DNA of 64,000 nucleotides, from positions 992,001-1,056,000 of the forward strand of contig NZ_CP041637.1 in assembly GCF_007197735.1 (NCBI RefSeq), given 5' to 3'. Each line of letters starts with the position of its first letter. Position 1 is the stretch's first letter. Below, piece after piece: positions 56,003 to 64,000 of this stretch. Position numbers and translations under genes: made by a program. This DNA comes from Formosa sediminum. Its GTDB lineage: Bacteria; Bacteroidota; Bacteroidia; Flavobacteriales; Flavobacteriaceae. Under the pieces are notes generated by a model. It had not been told where the DNA came from. It searched no databases and was given only the letters and a program-made list of their open reading frames with translations.

Positions 56003-58102
56003 TTACTTTAAAACCTGAAAGGCAATTAATGCTGTAATGTATGCAAGGCCTGTCATGAAAACCAATTGTAATGTAGGCCATTTCCAACTGTTAGTTTCGC
56101 GTTTTACTATCGCTAAAGTACTCATACATTGCATGGCAAATGCATAAAATAAAAGTAGCGATATTCCGGATGCGAAGTTAAATAGTGGGCCACCTAAAAT
56201 TGGATTTACTTCGCCTGCCATTCGGTTTTTTATGGTTTCTTCTTCATCATTTCCTACACTATAAATAGTTGCTAATGTACCAACAAAAACTTCGCGAGCT
56301 GCAAAAGAGCTTACTATGGCAATTCCTATTTTCCAATCGTAACCTAAAGGTCTAATTGCTGGTTCTATAGCATGACCTGCAATACCAATGTAAGAATGCT
56401 CGAGTTTATAAGAGTCTATTTTGTGATCTAAATCGTCTTGAGATAAGTTTTCAGCAGCATATTTTTCTGTAATAATCGCTTCCGCTTCATTAAAATGTTC
56501 GCCTGGTCCATAAGATGCTAAAAACCATAAAATAATAGAGATGGCAAGTATAATTTTACCAGCTCCAAATACAAAAGATTTTGTTTTTTCAAGTACCGTT
56601 AAAGCCACATTTTTAAATAATGGTAATTTGTAATTTGGCATTTCAACCACAAAAAAAGTCTTGCTTTTAAGTTTCATTATACGATCTAAAATGTAAGCAG
56701 CTATAATAGCTGTAGCAAATCCTAATAAATATAAAAGCATTAAAGTAAGGGCTTGGTAGCTTAAACCTAAAAAGTTTCCATCTGGAATAACCAACGAAAT
56801 TATAATAAGATACACAGGAAGGCGGGCAGAACATGTTGTAAATGGGGTAACCAATATCGTTATTAATCGTTCTTTCCAGCTTTCTATGTTTCTAGTGGCC
56901 ATTACTGCAGGAATCGCACATGCTGTACCAGAAATTAAAGGCACCACACTTTTTCCGCTTAATCCAAAGCGTCTCATAATACGATCCATTAAAAAAACCA
57001 CTCTGCTCATATATCCGCTTTCTTCAAGAATAGAAATAAATAAGAATAGAAAAGCAATTTGTGGTATAAAAATTACTACACCACCCAAACCAGGAATAAT
57101 ACCTTCTGCCAATAAATTAGTAAAAGCACCAGAAGGAAGTTCATTTTTAACCCATTCACTTAAGGCTGCAAAAGACGAATCTATAAAATCCATCGGTATG
57201 CTTGACCAATCGTAAATGGCTTGGAAAATCATTAATAAAATGAATAAAAATATAAGATACCCCCAAACTTTGTGTGTTAAAATACGATCTAACTTGCTTC
57301 TTAAATCTTTAGCTTTAGCAGGATCTATGGTTTGTCCTTTTTTAAGGGTGTTATTTATAAACTGATACCGTTTTATGGTTTCTTTTTGCTGTAAACGTTT
57401 TAAATCTGTTTTACTTTTTATTTTAAAATCTGCAACTGCTTCAAATTCATTACGGTCTGTTTTTCCAAAATTTGCATCTTGGGTAATTACCAACCATAAT
57501 TTGTAAAGTAATTGGTTAGGAAATACTTTTTGTAAGCGATCAAAATACGGTTTATCAATTTCTGAGGCGTTTAAACAAGGTGTTGTAGATTGCTCTCTGT
57601 AATTTGCTATAAGATCTTTTATTTTATCTATCCCTTCATTTTTTCTGGTACTAACTACAGCTATTTTTGTTTTTAGCTCAGCTTCTAAAAAGGGGATGTC
57701 TAAAGAAATTCCACGACGAGACATACGGTCTGCCATATTAATAACAAGTATGGTTGGGATTTCTAAATCTTTAATTTGAGTAAATAGAAGTAAATTTCGT
57801 TTTAAGTTTTCTACATCACTAACAACAATAGCAATATCAGGAAAGTCTTTTCCTTTTTTATTAAGTAAGAGTTCTATAACAACATTTTCATCTAACGAAG
57901 ATGCATTTAAACTATAAGTACCAGGGAGATCTATTATATGGGCTTTAACACCACGAGGAAGTTTACAAATTCCTTCTTTTTTTTCAACTGTTATCCCAGG
58001 GTAATTTCCTACCTTTTGATGCAATCCAGTTAAAGCATTAAACACCGATGTTTTTCCCGTGTTTGGATTTCCTATTAAAGCAACATTGATTTGTTTACTC
58101 AT
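56003..58102 (-). CDS. feoB: Ferrous iron transporter FeoB (full length)
   Basis: 699 residues from the ATG at 58102, which overlaps the end of feoA by 8 bases (ATGAGTAA). GTPase domain: [31 protein letters not shown] helical spacer follows, then about eight or more membrane helices (IPGLGGVVIFIPQIAFLF, SGTACAIPAVMATRNI). A conventional single-chain FeoB, unlike the split one in the neighbouring operon, so the strain has two distinct ferrous-iron systems. Confidence 0.95.
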   Translation of the reverse strand: MSKQINVALIGNPNTGKTSVFNALTGLHQKVGNYPGITVEKKEGICKLPRGVKAHIIDLPGTYSLNASSLDENVVIELLLNKKGKDFPDIAIVVSDVENLKRNLLLFTQIKDLEIPTILVINMADRMSRRGISLDIPFLEAELKTKIAVVSTRKNEGIDKIKDLIANYREQSTTPCLNASEIDKPYFDRLQKVFPNQLLYKLWLVITQDANFGKTDRNEFEAVADFKIKSKTDLKRLQQKETIKRYQFINNTLKKGQTIDPAKAKDLRSKLDRILTHKVWGYLIFLFILLMIFQAIYDWSSIPMDFIDSSFAALSEWVKNELPSGAFTNLLAEGIIPGLGGVVIFIPQIAFLFLFISILEESGYMSRVVFLMDRIMRRFGLSGKSVVPLISGTACAIPAVMATRNIESWKERLITILVTPFTTCSARLPVYLIIISLVIPDGNFLGLSYQALTLMLLYLLGFATAIIAAYILDRIMKLKSKTFFVVEMPNYKLPLFKNVALTVLEKTKSFVFGAGKIILAISIILWFLASYGPGEHFNEAEAIITEKYAAENLSQDDLDHKIDSYKLEHSYIGIAGHAIEPAIRPLGYDWKIGIAIVSSFAAREVFVGTLATIYSVGNDEEETIKNRMAGEVNPILGGPLFNFASGISLLLFYAFAMQCMSTLAIVKRETNSWKWPTLQLVFMTGLAYITALIAFQVLK

Positions 58103-58331
58103 GCGATAATTTTTCAATTAAAATATGATTAGCAGTGTCTTTTCTTATCGCCAGATGTGATCCATTAATATTGAGGTAAATGGGGTCTTTAAATGGTGCG
58201 ATTTGTACCAATTCTACCTGATTGCCTGGAAGGCAACCCATTTCTAATAATTTTAATGGAATCTCTATAGATGAAACATCTGTAATTACAGCTATTTCTC
58301 CACGTTTTAAATGAGCTAAAGTTGTCTGCAA
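58095..58331 (-). CDS. feoA: FeoA
   Basis: 78 residues, an SH3-like protein that assists FeoB from the cytoplasm. LLEMGCLPGNQVELVQIAPFKDP is the core. Coupled to feoB by an 8-base overlap. Upstream is a TACTTTTG box (58358-58365 on the minus strand) as a possible -7 element, with a partly symmetric AT-rich dyad between it and the start. Confidence 0.92.
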   Translation of the reverse strand: MQTTLAHLKRGEIAVITDVSSIEIPLKLLEMGCLPGNQVELVQIAPFKDPIYLNINGSHLAIRKDTANHILIEKLSHE

Positions 58332-58357
58332 ACTTATTTAGATTGATTTTAAAGAAG

Positions 58358-58365
58358 CAAAAGTA
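58358..58365 (-). promoter_or_regulatory. -7 box of feoAB
   Basis: TACTTTTG on the minus strand, about 27 bases before the feoA start. A 17-base imperfect dyad TTTAGATTGATTTTAAA lies just downstream and could be a metal-regulator site. Confidence 0.45.
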
Positions 58366-58403
58366 AGGTAAAAAGTGATGCTAAAAAAAAATTAACACAA
58401 AAA

Positions 58404-59078
58404 CTACTTTTTATATTCTCTTTTTAAGGTTTTAATATCTTCTAGTAATTGCTCAATTGCTTCGGGATCTGTACCATCATAATAGCCTCTAATTTGTTTT
58501 TTCTTATCTATTAACATAAAATTTTCGGTATGTATCATATCATACTCATCGCCATTGCCAAAAGTTTTTACTGCCATATAGCTTTTTCTTGCCAAGTCAT
58601 AAATCTGTTTTTTATCGCCTGTAACTAAATTCCACTTGGCATCATTAACCCCTTTTCTTAACGCGTAGCGTTTTAATTGTGCAACGGTATCAATTTGTGG
58701 AGTTACAGAATGGGAAAGGAGCTTAATGTCGTCATCATTAATAGTTTCTTTTTGAATTTTTACCATATGGTCTGTCATGATCGGGCAGATTGTTTGGCAG
58801 GTTGTAAAAAAGAAATCGGCTACATAAATTTTATCTTTATAATCGTCTTGTGTAATGGTGTCTCCATTTTGATTTATGAGGCTAAAATCTGCAATTTTAT
58901 GATATTTTCTAACATCAAAAAGTGTACTATCTACAAGTTCTTGGTCTATCTGTGCTGGTTGATAAATAGGAAGAGGTTTTTCAATGTCTAAAATATTGTA
59001 AATTATAGCAATAATAATCATAGATATAATCGCAAAAACAATGGCGAAATACCTGTAAGCTTTAAAATAGGATAACAT
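58404..59078 (-). CDS. SCO family protein
   Basis: 224 residues from the ATG at 59078. A longer frame starts upstream of the -7 box at 59106 and is rejected. N-terminal membrane anchor, then a thioredoxin-like periplasmic domain with the copper/redox motif TTCQTICPIM (CxxxC) and a His in MIHTENF. SCO proteins deliver copper to cytochrome oxidase or reduce thiols in the periplasm. It stands alone, facing away from rseP. Confidence 0.93.
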   Translation of the reverse strand: MLSYFKAYRYFAIVFAIISMIIIAIIYNILDIEKPLPIYQPAQIDQELVDSTLFDVRKYHKIADFSLINQNGDTITQDDYKDKIYVADFFFTTCQTICPIMTDHMVKIQKETINDDDIKLLSHSVTPQIDTVAQLKRYALRKGVNDAKWNLVTGDKKQIYDLARKSYMAVKTFGNGDEYDMIHTENFMLIDKKKQIRGYYDGTDPEAIEQLLEDIKTLKREYKK

Positions 59079-59105
59079 GTTTTTTAATATATATCGTGAA
59101 TTGCA

Positions 59106-59113
59106 CAAAAATA
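59106..59113 (-). promoter_or_regulatory. -7 box of the SCO gene
   Basis: TATTTTTG on the minus strand, 28 bases before the chosen ATG. It supports the shorter start. Confidence 0.55.
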
Positions 59114-59212
59114 CAAGTAAAATTAAGTTTAATGAAACCCTTTTAATACTAAATGCATGTTAAAAAAAGAAGGGTAAAAGGTGTTAAAGTTTTTTTACCA
59201 CTTTAAAAAATG

Positions 59213-59220
59213 TATTTTTG
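59213..59220 (+). promoter_or_regulatory. -7 box of rseP
   Basis: TATTTTTG, 28 bases before the ATG at 59249. A frame opening at 59210 would start upstream of the box, so the downstream ATG is preferred. Confidence 0.6.
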
Positions 59221-59248
59221 CGCGTTAAAATATAACTGTTTATACTAC

Positions 59249-60595
59249 ATGGAGTTTCTAATTAAGATTTCTCAATTTTTATTAAGCCTTTCTTTACTTA
59301 TTGTTTTGCACGAGTTGGGGCACTTTATTCCCGCAAAACTATTTAAAACACGTGTTGAAAAATTTTATTTGTTTTTCGATGTTAAGTTTTCTTTGTTTAA
59401 AAAGAAAATAGGAGATACCGTCTATGGTATAGGATGGTTACCGCTTGGAGGGTATGTAAAAATATCTGGTATGATAGATGAGAGTATGGACAAAGAACAA
59501 ATGGCTTTACCACCACAGCCATGGGAGTTTAGAAGTAAACCGGCTTGGCAGCGTTTAATTATAATGCTTGGTGGTGTAACGGTAAACTTTATTCTTGCTG
59601 CACTTATTTACATAGTTATGGCTTTTGTGTATGGAGAAACAGATATTGCTACAAGCAGTATTAAAGATGGTTACTTGGTTACAAATCCTATACTTAAAAA
59701 TATGGGGGCACAAACGGGTGATAATGTTATTGCTATTAATGGAGATCCTGTTACAGGATATTCTAATATGAGATCAAAATTAATTGAAGCGAAAACAATT
59801 ACTATTGAACGTAATGGAGAAGAAAAAACACTTACTACTCCAGAAGATTTCTTAGGACAATTAAGCACTAGTGAAGATAGAACCTTTTTTGAATTACGTA
59901 TGCCATTTGTTGTAGCTCAGGTTCCAGACTCCTCTGCAAATAAAAGCGTTGATTTAAAGCAAGGCGATATTATTACAGGAGTTAACAATATAAAATTGAA
60001 ATACTTTGATGAATTTGAACCGATTTTAGAAGCTTCAAAAGGACACACTGTTCAAGTAGATGTTTTAAGAGATAATAAAACTCTTACTCGAGAACTTAAA
60101 GTTAGCGACGAGGGTAAATTTGGAATTGCATATTACCCAACTGCTAGTGCAGAAACACTTAAGGCTTTAGGTTATTATGATATTGTAACTAAAACCTATA
60201 GTTTAGGAGAAAGTATTGGAGTTGGAGCTGTAGAGTTTAAAGATCAAATTGTAGGGTATTGGGCTCAACTGGGTATGATTTTTAATCCAAATACTGGTGC
60301 GTATAAAGGTGTAGGTGGTTTTAAGGCTATTTTTGATATTTTTCCTAGCTCTTGGAGTTGGCAACAATTTTGGGGTATTACAGCCTTTTTATCGGTAATG
60401 TTAGGTGTATTAAATTTATTACCTATTCCAGCTTTAGATGGTGGACATGTTATGTTTTTACTATACGAAATGATCTCTGGACGTAAGCCAAGCGATAAAT
60501 TTTTAGAATATGCACAAATGGTTGGATTCTTCTTACTTATTGCTTTAGTGCTGTTTGCGAACGGAAACGACATTTTTAAAGCCCTGTTTAAATAA
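59249..60595 (+). CDS. rseP: RIP metalloprotease RseP (site-2 protease)
   Basis: 448 residues. The first membrane helix carries the zinc motif HELGH (about 23-27). There is a GGYVKISGM segment, two PDZ-like domains (about 115-290) and the C-terminal NLLPIPALDGGHVMF site with the third zinc ligand. It cuts membrane anchors such as anti-sigma factors and signal peptides within the bilayer. Next genes are not functionally linked; tRNA-Asn follows with its own promoter. Confidence 0.94.
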   Translation: MEFLIKISQFLLSLSLLIVLHELGHFIPAKLFKTRVEKFYLFFDVKFSLFKKKIGDTVYGIGWLPLGGYVKISGMIDESMDKEQMALPPQPWEFRSKPAWQRLIIMLGGVTVNFILAALIYIVMAFVYGETDIATSSIKDGYLVTNPILKNMGAQTGDNVIAINGDPVTGYSNMRSKLIEAKTITIERNGEEKTLTTPEDFLGQLSTSEDRTFFELRMPFVVAQVPDSSANKSVDLKQGDIITGVNNIKLKYFDEFEPILEASKGHTVQVDVLRDNKTLTRELKVSDEGKFGIAYYPTASAETLKALGYYDIVTKTYSLGESIGVGAVEFKDQIVGYWAQLGMIFNPNTGAYKGVGGFKAIFDIFPSSWSWQQFWGITAFLSVMLGVLNLLPIPALDGGHVMFLLYEMISGRKPSDKFLEYAQMVGFFLLIALVLFANGNDIFKALFK

Positions 60596-60622
60596 AAAAA
60601 TAAAAAAAACTTTAAAAAAGTT

Positions 60623-60652
60623 TTGTGTAATTGATATAAAGCTCTATATTTG
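60623..60652 (+). promoter_or_regulatory. tRNA-Asn promoter
   Basis: TTG at 60623-60625, spacer 19, TATATTTG at 60645-60652, about 20 bases before the tRNA. Confidence 0.7.
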
Positions 60653-60672
60653 CACTCGCAAAAGCAAAACAC

Positions 60673-60746
60673 TCCTCCTTAGCTCAGTTGGTTAGAGCAT
60701 TTGACTGTTAATCAAAGGGTCCTTGGTTCGAGCCCAAGAGGGGGAG
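60673..60746 (+). tRNA. tRNA-Asn (anticodon GTT)
   Basis: Acceptor TCCTCCT with AGGGGGA, anticodon arm TTTGA/TCAAA with loop CTGTTAA, T-arm CTTGG/CCAAG. Discriminator G at 60746, as expected for Asn. CCA not encoded. Confidence 0.95.
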
Positions 60747-60755
60747 CAAGCTAGC

Positions 60756-60785
60756 AAAAAGCCTTACAGAAATGTAAGGCTTTTT
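60756..60785 (+). terminator. Terminator after tRNA-Asn
   Basis: AAAAAGCCTTAC and GTAAGGCTTTTT with a 6-base loop, then T's. Confidence 0.8.
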
Positions 60786-61454
60786 TTATGCGTTATAATC
60801 ACTTACGGTCCTACGTATAGATCACAATAGTTTAGTTAAATTATGTGCTTCACGATATTGTTACATTACCCCATTTTAGTTGATGCATCTAGTATGAAAT
60901 AATATATATTATTGTGCTCGCATATACTTCTCTTAGATTGGATTTACTTGTGGAGTAATATTTAGAGGTTAAGATAATAGTAGTCTTGTGTGTTGTTATT
61001 TTTTAGTCGAACTGTAGTAATGCCAGATTCTGTTTTTTAAGCAAGTTTTAATAGACTTAGGGATAGTTGATGTCTTAGATTAGCAACCTATATTAATACA
61101 ATTATAAATTTAAATGATGTGAATAAAAATTTTTAAAGAAATTCAATAAAAAAATGATAACCTGACAAACATCATATATTAAACAAGATTTAGGTTGTAA
61201 TTTTGAAGTGTGTTTTTTAGGAATCTATTAGCCTGGAAAATTAACTGGCAAATTTTTTGATTATTATTTCTTTTAACCTTCAGTTTAATGGTATTGGGCT
61301 GAAGGTTTTTTTTATTTATTGAATAGGTGCTTTAAGCTAGAAATAAATGCCTTTTAAAGACTATTGTGTGTTTTTAGTAAGTCGGCCTCCTAAGGTCCTA
61401 AATAAGCTATTATTGGGCAGAAAAATATTTTTCGGTCAGTAATTATTTTTAAAC
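60786..61454 (+). other. Non-coding stretch with a lone terminator
   Basis: No gene seen. An intrinsic terminator for the plus strand lies at 61275-61313 (AACCTTCAG/CTGAAGGTT then eight T's), so something may be transcribed upstream of it, but no promoter box or conserved RNA could be recognised. Confidence 0.4.
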
Positions 61455-61486
61455 AAAAAGGCTACCTTTTTTAGGTAGCCTTTTTT
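61455..61486. terminator. Terminator of the second receptor gene
   Basis: AAAAAGGCTACC and GGTAGCCTTTTTT, 7-base loop, 24 bases after the stop of the minus-strand receptor gene. Confidence 0.8.
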
Positions 61487-61509
61487 ATCAGTTTTAATAA
61501 GATTAACAA

Positions 61510-63738
61510 TTAAAATGTTAATGCTATTTTACCACGAATGTAAAAAGGTGTTCCTGGTGTAAAGTGAATTTCTTCAACAGATTCTGGTTCGTCAAATAAT
61601 CTGCTTTCTGTTGCAAATTGAGTTTCATTCCATTCGGTGTCAAATAGGTTTTCAATAATTATACTATATGTCCAGTTTTTCCAAGTGTAATTAATATTAA
61701 GGTCGCTTACAAAATAACCTTCAGCAACTATAGAATTATCTTCATTTGCGGGTCTGTCATCTACATATCTGTAGTTAATACCTCCAGAAAAACGTCCAAG
61801 GTTTTCTATAGATAGCCCACCTACAGAGGTAAAGTCTGGAGCTAGTGGGATATAATTTTCGCCATCTGGATCGTCTATACTTCTTCCGTGGGAGTAATTT
61901 ATATCAGCAAAAAGATATAGCCAATCTAGTGCTTGATATCTTGCTCCAAAATCTATCCCTAAACGTTCTGTTTTTCCGCTAGGTTCAACAATAGCAGCAT
62001 CACCAACATATACAAATTCTTGTTCTAAAAATAAGTACCATAAACTTGCATTTATAGCTAAGCGATTAGTTGGCTTAAAAATGGTTCCTAAATCTGCTCC
62101 ATATGCTGCAGGAAGTATAGATTCTCCGTTATTAGCAATTACAACTCGGGTGTCGTTAGAGTGAAAGCCCATTCCTGCTTTTAAGAATAATTGAGTATTC
62201 TTATTCAAAGAATAAATTGTGTTTAATTTTGGACTTACACGCACTTTTGTTTCGGCTTCGTCGCTATACGTTTCGGAAAGCTGATCTTCATATTGAAATT
62301 TAAAATAATCTAATCTCGCAGAGGGATTAAACTTCCATTTTCCTGTTTTAAATTCAGTATTTAAAAAGGCATAGGTGTTAACCTCATCTACATCGCCTAA
62401 CGATTTGTATTCTAAAACTGTTTTTCTATTTAATGTATGAGATAATTCTACATCATCTACATTGTCATATCTAAAACCTATTCCTGCCTGATATTTAAAT
62501 AAAGTATGCGCTCCTAATTCAATATTTCTATGTTCGTAAACGGTGTTAGCTCCTGTAGTTACTCGGTTTTCAAATTGTTTAATTTGATCGCCGTTAACTG
62601 GGTCGTCTAAGAAAAAAGTAAAGTTAGAATATAGCTCAAAATTATATTGAGAAACATATGCAGATGTTTTAAATGATTGGTTATCGTCTATGACTTTTAC
62701 ATGATTAATTAAAAGGTTAGTACGGCTGGTTTCTCCACCTTCTGTGTCATCAATAGATCCAAACCTGTCAATACTTCCGTTGTCTACGGCACGTTGAGGA
62801 ATTTGTCCTGAAGCATCCCATTTACTCTGAAAATGTGAAGCTGTAAAAGTTAATTCTTGATCGCCTGCTAATTTGTAATTATAACGTCCTAAAACATTAA
62901 AACGACTAAAGTTTTGAGGGGAATCGAACGGGCCATCTGTTAATGATAGCTCTGAAGCGATATACGCATTGCTCTTATCATTATTTAAAACGTTAAACAT
63001 ACCCATAATGCGGTTGGTGTTAAATTGTCCCGCTTCAACAGATACATAATTGTTGTCTAAAGTCTTTTTTAAGCCTAGATTAACATAACCAGCAGTGGTA
63101 AAGTTACCTTTGTCTGCGTAATAAGGTCCTTTGCCAAAATTAATATTATCGATAGTTTCAGGAATTACAAAGTGTAAGTCTGAATAGCCTTGACCGTGTG
63201 CATGCGATACCATATTAACAGGTAGCCCATCTACAGTAAGGTTAATGTCTGTACCATGATCAATATCGAAACCTCTTAAAAAAATCTGTTCTGCTTTTCC
63301 TCCACCTGCATGCTGACCTATAATAAGTCCAGGAACTTTTCTTAAAATCTCTTGAGATGATTTAACTGGATCTTTTTGGACATCAATATTCACAAATTTG
63401 CTTAAAGCATCTAGTTCTGCAACTAGCATAACCTGATCTAAAGAAATGTTTGCCGCTGTTAAGGCAATTGTTATGGGTTTCTGTATGTCTGATGCTGTAA
63501 TGCGAATTGTTTTAGGCTCGTAACCCAAGCGCGATATGTATAAAGTGTCGTTAATATTGGTTTTACTTAGCGTAAACGCGCCTGTTTGTGTAGAATGTGT
63601 ATGTGTTTCTGTAGTTTTATTAAATATACTAACTTCTTCTACGGGCTTATTTTCGCTACTCACAATATACCCAGTGATTTGCTGGGCATATATTAAACTG
63701 GTAAGTAGCAATGTACATGCTGTTAAATAATGTTTCAT
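61510..63738 (-). CDS. TonB-dependent receptor
   Basis: 742 residues. Signal peptide (about 18, ending YAQ), carboxypeptidase-like domain (about 20-95), plug domain (about 115-235, PVKSSQEILRKVPGLI to GFDIDHGTDINLTVDGLPV) and a barrel ending FYIRGKIALTF. The plug has a histidine-rich stretch VSHAHGQGYSDLHF, suggestive of metal or cofactor binding, but the substrate is not known. Terminator directly behind it; an unidentified gene lies upstream on the same strand. Confidence 0.9.
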   Translation of the reverse strand: MKHYLTACTLLLTSLIYAQQITGYIVSSENKPVEEVSIFNKTTETHTHSTQTGAFTLSKTNINDTLYISRLGYEPKTIRITASDIQKPITIALTAANISLDQVMLVAELDALSKFVNIDVQKDPVKSSQEILRKVPGLIIGQHAGGGKAEQIFLRGFDIDHGTDINLTVDGLPVNMVSHAHGQGYSDLHFVIPETIDNINFGKGPYYADKGNFTTAGYVNLGLKKTLDNNYVSVEAGQFNTNRIMGMFNVLNNDKSNAYIASELSLTDGPFDSPQNFSRFNVLGRYNYKLAGDQELTFTASHFQSKWDASGQIPQRAVDNGSIDRFGSIDDTEGGETSRTNLLINHVKVIDDNQSFKTSAYVSQYNFELYSNFTFFLDDPVNGDQIKQFENRVTTGANTVYEHRNIELGAHTLFKYQAGIGFRYDNVDDVELSHTLNRKTVLEYKSLGDVDEVNTYAFLNTEFKTGKWKFNPSARLDYFKFQYEDQLSETYSDEAETKVRVSPKLNTIYSLNKNTQLFLKAGMGFHSNDTRVVIANNGESILPAAYGADLGTIFKPTNRLAINASLWYLFLEQEFVYVGDAAIVEPSGKTERLGIDFGARYQALDWLYLFADINYSHGRSIDDPDGENYIPLAPDFTSVGGLSIENLGRFSGGINYRYVDDRPANEDNSIVAEGYFVSDLNINYTWKNWTYSIIIENLFDTEWNETQFATESRLFDEPESVEEIHFTPGTPFYIRGKIALTF

Positions 63739-63900
63739 TTATTTCATAATTATGTGTTGTCCTTGTTATAAGGAATTAAAATGTAATGGTTGTCAATGTA
63801 TCGGTACTTTTAAGCATAAAATACTGCCTGATTTTAGACGGTTTACGTATACTTACGAAAAACATCTACATCGGGTTTTACAAAGACTAAAAAAAAAATG

Positions 63901-64000
63901 TTATGAAATAGGTCGTGGAGGAGGAGACTGTGTCTCTAAATGTATATTATAATGCGGTAAATACGTAAACCATTTAGGCGTTGTATAATTATTAAATACA
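63901..64000 (-). CDS. C-terminus of an unidentified protein, start outside window
   Basis: 33 codons from the right edge to a TAA at 63901-63903. The visible end includes TPKWFTYLPHYNIHLET and finishes SPPPRPIS. It precedes the TonB receptor by 162 bases on the same strand; small upstream partners of such receptors often end in similar proline-rich tails. No family can be assigned. Confidence 0.4.
   Translation of the reverse strand, partial: VFNNYTTPKWFTYLPHYNIHLETQSPPPRPIS

Noticed and set aside
59210-59248. Longer N-terminus for RseP
   Set aside because: The -7 box at 59213 lies inside it; the ATG at 59249 begins the first membrane helix directly.
63752-63952. A plus-strand cysteine-rich frame of 66 codons
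   Set aside because: It starts 13 bases from the receptor start with no room for a promoter and overlaps the minus-strand gene that enters from the right edge.

Overview
The window is chromosomal DNA from a marine-type member of the Flavobacteriaceae (Bacteroidota). The genus cannot be fixed from the sequence alone. Supporting signs are the low G+C content, core genes typical of flavobacteria, type IX secretion (T9SS) genes (a PorP/SprF protein and a type B C-terminal domain), GLPGLI and TonB-dependent receptor proteins, and promoters of the Bacteroidota form TTG-N17-19-TAnnTTTG.

Layout. 1-1690: a HAD-superfamily hydrolase cut by the left edge. 1963-7550 (minus): prolyl oligopeptidase, asd, mscL, alr and tdk, separated by strong hairpin terminators. 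7651-15922 (plus): rsmI, a flavin disulfide reductase, a HopJ-family protein, a uracil-DNA glycosylase-like protein, OsmC, recJ and an MFS transporter. 15923-21939: an island of GLPGLI-family genes and a TonB-dependent receptor that has clearly been duplicated and is partly decayed. 22096-27277: lpxH, a pterin synthase, a 2OG-Fe(II) oxygenase, two tiny membrane proteins, a MATE exporter and a universal stress protein. A tRNA-Ala follows at 27284-27357.

28597-44778 is the most distinctive block. It starts with a membrane-spanning TPR/AraC-type regulator. Next comes an apparent five-gene operon: a 2063-residue secreted protein with 37 tandem collagen-like repeats, a 1152-residue protein with three internal repeats, a T9SS type B substrate, a PorP/SprF protein and an OmpA-family protein. 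The set looks like a surface adhesin with its own export and anchoring parts. Inside the repeat gene a 903-bp higher-order unit is duplicated almost without change.

44884-51575: a mixed housekeeping stretch with an alpha/beta hydrolase, an AraC regulator, an EF-hand protein, an HD phosphohydrolase, an acyl-ACP desaturase with a PlsC acyltransferase, a bacilliredoxin and a TerB/J-domain protein. 51659-58331 holds two converging ferrous-iron systems. One is a plus-strand operon encoding a DtxR regulator, a membrane-anchored DtxR-FeoA fusion, and FeoB split into separate GTPase and permease proteins. The other is a conventional feoA-feoB plus a small Cys-rich partner on the minus strand. 58404-64000: an SCO protein, rseP, tRNA-Asn, a second TonB-dependent receptor and the C-terminus of an unidentified gene.

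Non-coding structure is also notable. Three copies of an 87-103 nt element share the same nested-hairpin plan (11654, 22893, 50616). A 17-bp palindrome occurs upstream of both the GLPGLI island and the TPR/AraC regulator. Two intergenic regions look like small-RNA or attenuator units with their own promoter-like boxes and terminators.
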